Source: Rosistilla oblonga (lineage in GTDB: Bacteria > Planctomycetota > Planctomycetia > Pirellulales > Pirellulaceae). From it: a stretch of 64,000 bases of DNA. Below, piece after piece: positions 46,567 to 53,026 of this stretch (its first letter is position 1; each line of letters opens with the position of its first letter). The stretch covers positions 3,162,001 to 3,226,000 of the forward strand of contig NZ_CP036292.1 in the NCBI RefSeq assembly GCF_007751715.1, written 5' to 3'. The notes under the pieces are model-generated. The model was not told the origin of the DNA. It was given only the letters and a program-made list of their open reading frames with translations, and searched no databases. The translations under genes were made by a program, and so were the position numbers.

Positions 46567-47139
46567 ATGAAGGTTTTCACTACAGGACAGGTCGCAAAGA
46601 TCTGTAAAGTCGCACCGCGAACCGTTTCCAAATGGTTTGATTCGGGGCGTTTAAAAGGATATCGCATCCCAGGCAGTCAGGATCGCCGGATTCCGCGCGA
46701 ATACCTGATCAAGTTCCTCAAGGAACATGGTATGCCCCTGGGCGATCTTGAAGACGAGGCTATGGCCAAATGTCTGATCGTCGCACAGGACCAAGTATTA
46801 ATTGAGAACCTCAAACGCGAATTGCCACCAGAGAAGTCGTTTAAGGTAGCTGTTGCTGCCAGCGGATTCGAGGCCGGTATTCAAGCTGAGAGTTTTAGTC
46901 CCGACTGTATCATCGTCGATTTCTCGATCGGCAAGGTAGAGGCGGTGCAGATTTGCCAAAATCTGCGACGAAATATGGAGTTCGCTGAAGTGATCCTGAT
47001 CGCATTGCTGCCCGACGACGGGCAACCAATGAGCTTCGATCGTTCGGCGATCAATGAGACATTCAAGAAGCCGTTTGATGCCCGTCTGTTGGCAGAACGC
47101 CTTCAAACTTTGGTCGGAACGAAGAAAGAGCTCGTGTAG
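46567..47139 (+). CDS. HTH (excisionase/MerR-like) protein with degenerate receiver domain
   Basis: 190 residues. Residues 1-55 are an excisionase/MerR-type winged helix (FTTGQVAKICKVAPRTVSKWFDSGRLKGYRIPGSQDRRIPREYLIKFLKEH). Residues 67-185 look like a response-regulator receiver: KCLIVAQDQVLIENLKREL, a putative phospho-acceptor Asp118 (CIIVDFSIG) and a conserved Lys near 168 (TFKKPF). The usual acidic pair at the first strand reads A-Q-D, so phosphorylation may be lost. The combination of a MerR-like head and CheY-like tail is seen in planctomycetes. A DNA-binding regulator driven by protein interaction rather than phosphate is possible. The terminator at 47182-47213 follows. Confidence 0.85.
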   Translation: MKVFTTGQVAKICKVAPRTVSKWFDSGRLKGYRIPGSQDRRIPREYLIKFLKEHGMPLGDLEDEAMAKCLIVAQDQVLIENLKRELPPEKSFKVAVAASGFEAGIQAESFSPDCIIVDFSIGKVEAVQICQNLRRNMEFAEVILIALLPDDGQPMSFDRSAINETFKKPFDARLLAERLQTLVGTKKELV

Positions 47140-47181
47140 CTCCGGATCGCGGTCTGTCCAAACAGAGTGCCTCGGATAAAG

Positions 47182-47213
47182 AGCGTTGCGTGGAATACAC
47201 GCAACGCTTTTTT
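47182..47213 (+). terminator. Intrinsic terminator of the HTH-receiver gene
   Basis: AGCGTTGCGTG (47182-47192) and CACGCAACGCT (47198-47208) form a perfect 11-bp stem with a 5-nt loop, followed by T6 (47208-47213). It lies 42 bp beyond the stop codon. Confidence 0.93.
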
Positions 47214-47247
47214 CGTGCGCTGAACTAATCCGTTAGAGCGAGCGGGA

Positions 47248-47652
47248 TCATTGGGGCCCCTCGCTTTCACGAGCCAACTCACGGACGCGAATCGTAACGT
47301 CCTCACCGGCGCAATGAGCCACAACGATGAATGGCGGCGTTACGTCGATTGCTTGACGTATCACGCTCTGTGCGAGCGCTATCGTTTTTGCCGGCTGCAT
47401 GTGGCCCGGACGCAGGTACAGGATTCCGTAGACAGCTTGTCTGCGGCGAATAGCCAAAGCTCCAAAATCGGAGTCGTGCGTTACAACCACTCGCTTGTCT
47501 TCGACCGCCAGCTGCAGTAGTTCACCGTCCGGTTTTCCGCTCCAGCCTTCTTCGCGGACCGACTGCACGTCCATCTCCATCGCTCGCAGGGATTCGACCA
47601 CCCGCGAATGCAGATTTTCGTCCGCCAACAGACGGCAGTCGTTTAGCTTCAC
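47248..47652 (-). CDS. DUF5615 PIN-like protein (putative toxin)
   Basis: 134 residues from a GTG at 47652 that overlaps the stop of the upstream DUF433 gene (GTGA). The N-terminal motif LLADENLHSRVVESLR and central VVVTHDSDFGALA are the signatures of DUF5615, a PIN-like (Mut7-C) group with acidic Asp/Glu/Asp residues that could bind a metal and cut RNA. Then a C-terminal segment (TPPFIVVAHCAGEDVTIRVREL) of alternating strands. DUF5615 is usually encoded right after DUF433 and regarded as a toxin-antitoxin-like pair, though direct proof of toxicity is limited as far as I know. Confidence 0.88.
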   Translation of the reverse strand: MKLNDCRLLADENLHSRVVESLRAMEMDVQSVREEGWSGKPDGELLQLAVEDKRVVVTHDSDFGALAIRRRQAVYGILYLRPGHMQPAKTIALAQSVIRQAIDVTPPFIVVAHCAGEDVTIRVRELARESEGPQ

Positions 47653-47879
47653 GACGCGACTTTGGTCTGTATCACCAAGTTGTCGTGCAGAGCAGCGGCG
47701 GCATAGCGGAGCGCTTGCTGAACATCTTCGATCGACAGATGGTCGTATTCGGAAACGATTTCCTCCGGGCTCGCGCCGCTCGCGAGCCATTCGAGAATGA
47801 TCTCGACGCTGATCCGCGTTCCTTTGACTGTCGGTTTGCCGCTCAGAATTTCCGGATCACAGACGATTCGATCGAACAT
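47649..47879 (-). CDS. DUF433 protein (putative antitoxin)
   Basis: 76 residues from the ATG at 47879, preceded by GGAGA; the frame is open further upstream without coding signal. Sequence: MFDRIVCDPEILSGKPTVKGTRISVEIILEWLASGASPEEIVSEYDHLS..., i.e. the DUF433 motifs 'I..dP.i.gGkP.i.GTRi.v..il..la.G.s.eeI...yp.l' with a helix-turn-helix-like fold and C-terminal helix (IEDVQQALRYAAAALHD). It is the first gene of a two-gene unit coupled to DUF5615 by GTGA overlap and is expected to bind DNA and neutralise the partner, which is inferred from family context. Confidence 0.93.
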   Translation of the reverse strand: MFDRIVCDPEILSGKPTVKGTRISVEIILEWLASGASPEEIVSEYDHLSIEDVQQALRYAAAALHDNLVIQTKVAS

Positions 47880-48165
47880 ACAGTAGTCTCCGGTTTGTGT
47901 TTTGTTGTTGATGTTCGCGGGGTTACCGTGCCCACCATCGGCCGCTGGTTGTAGCTGGTTGCGCCGATGGGGCCGACGTAGCAGCAATGCCAGCCCCGTT
48001 CAGCAACAGCTGCTTATCTAATAGTATAGCGATCAAAATGCTCGACTAGCAGTTGTTAGGAATCGAGGGCCAGGGCTATTCAGTGTTGGCGTTTCGAAAG
48101 ACTTGTCCGGCACGCACTAGCCGCCGGTGCTCGGAAACAAACTTGACAAGCGGTACCTCCGCCAT
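47880..48165. other. Intergenic segment before the repeat array
   Basis: About 290 bp containing the promoter of the DUF433/DUF5615 pair. Lower-GC sequence (attgatgtt, taatagtatagcgatc) around 47905-48035 fits promoter DNA. No gene is supported. Confidence 0.4.
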
Positions 48166-48465
48166 CGTTTAACCGCGTGCCCAACGGGCCGCGCTTCCCC
48201 GCCACCCAATGAGGACGCGCGGGGCGTTGCCGCCGCGGTTAAACGAAGATTGCGGGTGTCGGCTTGTCCGCCGTCGTTTAACCGCGTGCCCAGCGGGCCG
48301 CGCTTTTCCGCCGCCCAATGAGGACGCGCGGGGCGTTGCCGCCGCGGTTAAACGAAGGTTTGGGGCGATCGGTGTTTGCGACTGTCTTTTAACCGCGTGC
48401 CCATCGGGCCGCGCTTCCCCGTCACCCATCGAGGACGCGCGGGGCGTTGCCGCCGCGGTTAAACG
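48166..48465. repeat. Array of three 80-bp palindromic repeats with unique spacers
   Basis: Three copies lie at 48166-48245, 48275-48354 and 48386-48465, separated by unique spacers of 29 bp (48246-48274) and 31 bp (48355-48385). Copies differ by about 4-5 substitutions from the first. Each begins CGTTTAACCGCG and ends CGCGGTTAAACG (perfect 12-bp inverted repeat; first G is T in copy 3). Inside, CAACG pairs with CGTTG and CCGCGC with GCGCGG, separated by symmetric 4+4 and 2+2 internal loops, leaving a 22-nt apical loop: a stem of 23 pairs. Each copy is followed by AAG. It is not a coding region and not CRISPR-like in unit length. Confidence 0.9.
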
Positions 48466-48613
48466 AAGGGAGCGGGGAAGCGAAGCTCGTGGTGTGGTTG
48501 GTTTGGTTGCTGGGCTTATCGACGCGTGGTATGGCCCCGGGTACGATGGCGAGTGCCGGAATAATCAGCCCGTGGTTTGGGCTTGGAGGCGGCGTGGAGG
48601 AGATGAAAGACCT

Positions 48614-48817
48614 ATGATCGAAGTTACCGTCAACGGCCAGGCTCAACAGATCGAAGGCCCGATGAGCGTCGCAGCGCTGTTGGAGATCGTCGAAATCCCC
48701 GGCCCCTATCTGGCCGTCGAACTCAACGAAGACGTGGTGCCGCGCGAACATCACGGTGACCAGCAAGTTGCGGCGGGAGACCGTATCGAAGTCGTCACGC
48801 TCGTCGGCGGGGGCTGA
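48614..48817 (+). CDS. thiS: Sulfur carrier protein ThiS
   Basis: 67 residues; start chosen at 48614 with GGAGGAG about 11 nt upstream (the open frame reaches back through the repeats). It has the ubiquitin-like fold pattern IEVTVNGQAQQIEGPMSVAALLEIVEIPGPYLAVELNEDVVPRE and ends in the essential Gly-Gly tail (LVGGG). ThiS is adenylated by ThiF, carries sulfur as thiocarboxylate and donates it to ThiG for the thiazole ring of thiamine. thiG lies 73 bp downstream. No TPP riboswitch was recognised upstream; the repeat array occupies much of that region. Confidence 0.92.
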   Translation: MIEVTVNGQAQQIEGPMSVAALLEIVEIPGPYLAVELNEDVVPREHHGDQQVAAGDRIEVVTLVGGG

Positions 48818-48890
48818 GCTTCCGGGCTAGCGCTTCGCTTCCGGGCAGGGCACATTTCAAAAACCGCCCGATCTCGATAGAATCGTGGCC

Positions 48891-49745
48891 ATGTCAACAG
48901 CCATTCCTAGCAACGATTCCGCGACCGATCCTCCCTTGGTCGTCGGCAAACATATGCTCGCCAGCCGCTTGATCGTCGGGACGGGACGATACGATACGAT
49001 GCCGCAGATGGCGGAATCGTTGGAAGCTTCGGGGGCCGATTGCGTCACCGTCGCGGTCCGCCGCGAACGGCTTTACGACCGAAACGGCCAGAACATCCTC
49101 GATTTCATCGATCCGGATCGCTACACGCTGCTCCCCAACACCGCCGGCTGCTACAACGCGACCGATGCGATTCGAGCGGCTCGACTGGGGCGCGAGATCC
49201 TCCGGAACCTGGGCAATGCCGGCGCCGACTGGGTCAAACTGGAAGTCCTCGGCGACAGCAAAACTCTGCTGCCCGATCCGGTCGAAACACTGAAAGCCTG
49301 CGAAGAACTGGTCAAAGAAGGCTTTAGCGTCCTCTGCTACACCAGCGACGATCCGATCATGGCGCGGCGGCTGAAACAAGTCGGTGCGGCCAGCGTAATG
49401 CCAGCGGGCAGCCCGATCGGCAGCGGCCAGGGGCTGCTGAACCCGAACAACCTGCGGATCATTCTGGAATACCTGAAGCTGGATGATCCCGATTACCCGG
49501 TGATCGTCGACGCGGGAGTCGGCACGGCAAGCGATGTCGCCGAGGCGTTTGAGCTGGGGGCCGATGGCGTTCTATTAAACACAGCGATCGCGCACGCGCG
49601 GGATCCGATTCGGATGTCCCGAGCGATGCGAGCCGCCGCCTCCGCCGGCCGCGACGCGTTTCTCGCCGGCCGGATTCCGAAGCGGCTGTACGCTCAAGCG
49701 AGCAGCCCAACCGAAGGCGTGATCAGCAGCCGCCCGTATCAATAG
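48891..49745 (+). CDS. thiG: Thiazole synthase ThiG
   Basis: 284 residues from the ATG at 48891 (an in-frame GTG at 48885 is just upstream). TIM-barrel motifs: [57 protein letters not shown], the Schiff-base Lys in [65 protein letters not shown], and a C-terminal [17 protein letters not shown]. It condenses 1-deoxyxylulose 5-phosphate, dehydroglycine and ThiS-thiocarboxylate to the thiamine thiazole. The N-terminus has a short extension of about 12 residues. It forms a pair with thiS; other thi genes are not in the window. Confidence 0.97.
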   Translation: MSTAIPSNDSATDPPLVVGKHMLASRLIVGTGRYDTMPQMAESLEASGADCVTVAVRRERLYDRNGQNILDFIDPDRYTLLPNTAGCYNATDAIRAARLGREILRNLGNAGADWVKLEVLGDSKTLLPDPVETLKACEELVKEGFSVLCYTSDDPIMARRLKQVGAASVMPAGSPIGSGQGLLNPNNLRIILEYLKLDDPDYPVIVDAGVGTASDVAEAFELGADGVLLNTAIAHARDPIRMSRAMRAAASAGRDAFLAGRIPKRLYAQASSPTEGVISSRPYQ

Positions 49746-49783
49746 ACCGGGCGGGCGTTCAGCGTTTGGGTTTGGCACTCTTG

Positions 49784-49840
49784 GTAACCCGACGCGTAAG
49801 CGAGACGCCGCGTGAATTGCTCCCTTGCGCTTCGGGTTAC
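49784..49840. repeat. 57-bp imperfect palindrome, possible dispersed repeat
   Basis: GTAACCCGA (49784-49792) and TCGGGTTAC (49832-49840) are perfect complements, and both flank inner segments GCGTAAGCGAG and TTGCGC that are related to each other (consensus near 'CCCGAAGCG-AAG-GAG'). The layout matches the palindromic intergenic repeats common in Pirellulaceae genomes, from memory. It lies 39 bp after thiG and may act as a transcript 3'-end structure. Confidence 0.6.
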
Positions 49841-49971
49841 TATTTCCCGAGACGCTCAAGGTTAAAAAATGATTAGCTTTTAGCGTTGCGTCGCGGGGCG
49901 CAAACGTCGGTCGGCGGGGTGGTTATAATCGGCACCAAACCCACCCCATTTCCTCTGCCGGAGCCGCCCTC

Positions 49972-50898
49972 GTGCCGATTCACAAGATCCCTCAATCGCG
50001 TCGCCGATTTCTCCAAACGACAGTAGTTGGCGGCGGTGCTGCGCTGCTGATGTCATCGACGCAGCGGCTCGCCGCCGCGGAAGCCGATCCCACCGTGATC
50101 GCTCTGCTTTCGGATACACACATCCCCAATTCGCCCGATGTCGAGGCGCGGGGGATCAACATGACCGAAAACCTGCAGCGCGTGATCGGCGAAGTCGTCG
50201 ACCGCAAGACGCGTCCGTCCGATCTGATCATCAACGGCGACTGTGCCTATCTCAAAGGCCTGCCCGGCGACTATCAAAATCTTGTCAGCTGCCTCGCGCC
50301 GCTGGATCGGGCAGGGATCTCGCTGCATCTGACGATGGGCAACCACGACGATCGCCAACCGCTGTACGACGCGCTGTCCAATCAACGCCCTGCTGATGCT
50401 CAGGTGACGGCAAAACATGTCAGCGTGATTGAGACGCCGCACGCCAATTTCTTCCTGCTCGATTCATTGTTTCGCGTCAACGTGGTGACGGGAGAAATCG
50501 GAGCTGCCCAGATCGATTGGCTCGCTAAACAACTCGATGCTCGCGCCGACAAGCCAGCGATTGTGATGACGCACCACACGCCGCAGTTCGCCGCGCCGGC
50601 TGAGGGGAAACCGTGGTCGGGGATCTCCGACACCGCGGCACTAATGGAGGTGCTGGACAGCCGCAAGCATGTCAAAGCCTACCTGTATGGTCACTCGCAT
50701 CATTGGAATCACAGCCAACGCGGCCACTTCCAGATGATCAACCTGCCGCCGGTCGCCTACGTGTTTAACGACAAGAGTCCCAACGGCTGGGTCGAAGCGG
50801 TCCTGACACCCGGCGAGATGCGGCTGGAACTTCAAACGCTCGATCCGAAGCATCCGCTGTCTGGCGAAGTTGTCACGGTTGCGTTGAATCGCGTTTAA
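49972..50898 (+). CDS. Tat-exported metallophosphoesterase
   Basis: 308 residues from a GTG start. The N-terminus holds a twin-arginine signal (QSRRRFLQTTVVGGGAALL, ending near RLAAA), so the folded enzyme is exported. Calcineurin-type metal ligands follow: LLSDTHIP (D-x-H), IINGDCAYLKG (GD), MGNHDDR (GNHD), MTHHTPQF (H) and GHSHHWNH (GHxH), giving the full dinuclear site set. It hydrolyses phosphomonoesters or diesters outside the cytoplasm; the substrate is unknown. Homologues with twin-arginine signals are common in planctomycetes. The terminator at 50959-50991 follows. Confidence 0.94.
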   Translation: MPIHKIPQSRRRFLQTTVVGGGAALLMSSTQRLAAAEADPTVIALLSDTHIPNSPDVEARGINMTENLQRVIGEVVDRKTRPSDLIINGDCAYLKGLPGDYQNLVSCLAPLDRAGISLHLTMGNHDDRQPLYDALSNQRPADAQVTAKHVSVIETPHANFFLLDSLFRVNVVTGEIGAAQIDWLAKQLDARADKPAIVMTHHTPQFAAPAEGKPWSGISDTAALMEVLDSRKHVKAYLYGHSHHWNHSQRGHFQMINLPPVAYVFNDKSPNGWVEAVLTPGEMRLELQTLDPKHPLSGEVVTVALNRV

Positions 50899-50958
50899 CC
50901 CCTTCGTTCAAGAGCGAGCACTTGCAACGCGTCGCGTCGACACCGGCTTGCACCTACG

Positions 50959-50991
50959 AAAATAGCCCGCTTCGTGAGAAACGGGCTATTT
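50959..50991. terminator. Bidirectional terminator after metallophosphoesterase and DUF4340 genes
   Basis: AAATAGCCCG (50960-50969) pairs perfectly with CGGGCTATTT (50982-50991) around a 12-nt loop. On the minus strand the stem is followed by TTTTCG. It lies between the convergent genes ending at 50898 (plus) and 51027 (minus). Confidence 0.85.
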
Positions 50992-51026
50992 AAAGCTACA
51001 TCGATATCGGTGACTGTTCCGCGGGA

Positions 51027-52976
51027 CTAGTTACCAGGAAGACCTGGGATCCCCGGGAAACCTTGTCCGCCCGGCAGACCTGGGACGCCTGGACCAGCTC
51101 CCGCGCCCGCTGCACCTTCAGGTTCGGTCCCCTTCTTTTTGATCAATTCGTCGCGAGACAGATGGATCTTGCGGTATTCGCTTTCGGGAACAACGTAGTA
51201 CCAATCGGCAAAGCGTTCGTTCAGGCTGCGAACCTTCTTCCGCGCCTCTTCCAACTGGTCGTTGCGTTCGTCCAACTTGCGTTGGTTCGCTTTGCGGATC
51301 CCTTCCTGGGCGACTTCCAATTCCTCCTGCTTCTCTTCCGCAGTCAGTTCCGGCTTGGCAGCAGGCTTTTCTTCGGCTTCAGCAGCAGCGGCTGGCTTCG
51401 CTTCATCCGCAGGCTTCTCTTCCGCTGCGTCGGCGGCTGGCTTTTCAGCTTCGTCGTCCGAGTCGTCTTGCAGCAGCAGAGTCGGCTCGGCTTCATCCGA
51501 AGCTTCTTCGTCTTCGCTAGGTGCTTCGCAGCCTTCGGGTTCCTCTTCGCTCGCTTCGGATTCATCCGCATCGGATTCTGAATCTGCGTCGGCGTCAGCA
51601 TCCGGTTTCGCTGGCTCTTCAGCCTTCTCAGCTTCCGGTTTCGGAGCCGATTCCAACTCGTCAGCAGCTGGCTTTTCGGCTTCCTCGCTCTTCGCAGGCT
51701 CCGCCGGTTGGTCGGTCTTCGGTGGCTGGGCCGCTTCGACTTCGGGATGCAACTGCTCCCAAGTTTCAGGAACGGCTTGCAGTTCGGGCTCGGGGAACGT
51801 CGCTTCGTTCACCCGCGCGGTAACCAACAGATAGCGGTTGACGCCGGTGACGTCCTCATCGGATCCGTCTTCGGATTCTTCCGGACTGTCCATGCTCTGT
51901 TGATCGATCTCACCAAAGCGAAGCAGGTACTCGACACCGTTTTTCAGCGTCGCGATCAGCTCGCCGTTGGCAGCAAAGACTTCGCCCTTGCCATCTTCGG
52001 TCGGTTGCGGATAGAAGCCGCGAGCGATCAACGAGCGGACGGCGTCGTCGTTTTTCATGAAGCCCGCGTCGGCTTTCAGATCGCCGGAGAGTCCATCGGG
52101 CTTGCGGCGGACATCGACGATCTTGAGGTCGTCCAGGGCGCTTCGCAATTCACCCAGCTTGGTTCCGTCGAGCTCTTGATCGTCGGCGAGCGTTTGCGCA
52201 ACCGGCTTTCCCTTTTCGTAAACGTCCAATTTCTCCAGCTGCCAGGTATCGTTTTCAGCCAACAAGATGTCGGCGTCAAAGTTCGGCTGCATGCTGGCAC
52301 CTTGCAGGGTGCGAACGATCGAGTAGTCGCGAATGCCGATCTTTTCGATGTCGAACGAGCTGAGGTCCAGCAGATTGTCTTCGATCCAAGAATCGAATTT
52401 GGTCGTCAGCGGAGTGTCGTCGAATTTGACAACATAGGTGACATCCTGAGTTGGGATGCGGACAAACCGCTGATCTTCGGAGTCTTTGACCTTGCTGCCG
52501 ATGATCAGATTGACAAGGACGTCGCCGTTATCGTTCTCGAATTGGACCAGTCGTCCAACCCCTTCGTCGCCGACTTTCAGACTGGTCGCGTTGGGCTCCA
52601 AGACGCCGAACTTCTCGTGATCATCTTTGACTTCGCTGGCGACGTCCAAGATCTCGAGATTCAAAAACGCAGTCGCTGCGTCGCGGATCTGTTCGGTCGC
52701 ATCGGCGGGATAACCGTCGTGCGATGGGATCGACCACTGGTTGGTTTTCGAATCGCGAGTGACCTCGAACGAACTCAGTTGCCCAAGCTCTTCGTCGAAG
52801 CGATCGATTTTCAGCATCGAAACGTCCAACACATCGTTGAACTTTTCGAAGATCGGTTTCCCGATCAAGCCGGCGAGATCGGTCTCGGTCGAGCGAGGCC
52901 AAGCAACGATTGCCGCCAAGGCGACCACAACCGATGCGACCAACCAAAAGACGCCTGTCTTTCCACTTTCAGTCAC
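51027..52976 (-). CDS. DUF4340 protein with long acidic linker and collagen-like tail
   Basis: 649 residues; a GTG start supported by GGAG 9 nt upstream. One N-terminal membrane span (GVFWLVASVVVALAAIVAW) anchors a DUF4340 region (about 25-400: IGKPIFEKFNDVLDVSMLKIDRFDE, FLNLEILDVASEVKDDHEKFGVLEPNATSLKVGDE and VNLIIGSKVKDSEDQRFVR). From about 415 to 570 the sequence is a Glu/Ala/Lys/Pro-rich acidic linker, followed by a helical/charged segment (EEKQEELEVAQEGIRKANQRK). The end is a Gly-x-Pro run (GVPGLPGGQGFPGIPGLPGN). It is the last gene of a three-gene operon with the GldG/ABC-2 protein and the ATPase. In other bacteria DUF4340 sits with gldG-like genes; a structural partner of the membrane complex is likely. 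Confidence 0.88.
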   Translation of the reverse strand: MTESGKTGVFWLVASVVVALAAIVAWPRSTETDLAGLIGKPIFEKFNDVLDVSMLKIDRFDEELGQLSSFEVTRDSKTNQWSIPSHDGYPADATEQIRDAATAFLNLEILDVASEVKDDHEKFGVLEPNATSLKVGDEGVGRLVQFENDNGDVLVNLIIGSKVKDSEDQRFVRIPTQDVTYVVKFDDTPLTTKFDSWIEDNLLDLSSFDIEKIGIRDYSIVRTLQGASMQPNFDADILLAENDTWQLEKLDVYEKGKPVAQTLADDQELDGTKLGELRSALDDLKIVDVRRKPDGLSGDLKADAGFMKNDDAVRSLIARGFYPQPTEDGKGEVFAANGELIATLKNGVEYLLRFGEIDQQSMDSPEESEDGSDEDVTGVNRYLLVTARVNEATFPEPELQAVPETWEQLHPEVEAAQPPKTDQPAEPAKSEEAEKPAADELESAPKPEAEKAEEPAKPDADADADSESDADESEASEEEPEGCEAPSEDEEASDEAEPTLLLQDDSDDEAEKPAADAAEEKPADEAKPAAAAEAEEKPAAKPELTAEEKQEELEVAQEGIRKANQRKLDERNDQLEEARKKVRSLNERFADWYYVVPESEYRKIHLSRDELIKKKGTEPEGAAGAGAGPGVPGLPGGQGFPGIPGLPGN

Positions 52977-53026
52977 GTTTCTATTCTCCGCAAATCTGTC
53001 TTGTTATCGGTGTGTTTGAGTCGGGT

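Noticed and set aside
48166-48465. CRISPR array reading of the three repeats with ~30-bp spacers
   Set aside because: Spacer length is in range, but 80-bp repeat units are far too long, only three units exist, and no cas gene is in the window.
48209-48613. Open reading frame running through the repeats into thiS
   Set aside because: It only translates the repeats; ThiS homology and the ribosome-binding site place the start at 48614.
48466-48613. TPP riboswitch in front of thiS
   Set aside because: No CTGAGA or ACCTGATCTGG-like conserved elements; the available sequence is short and partly taken by repeat 3.
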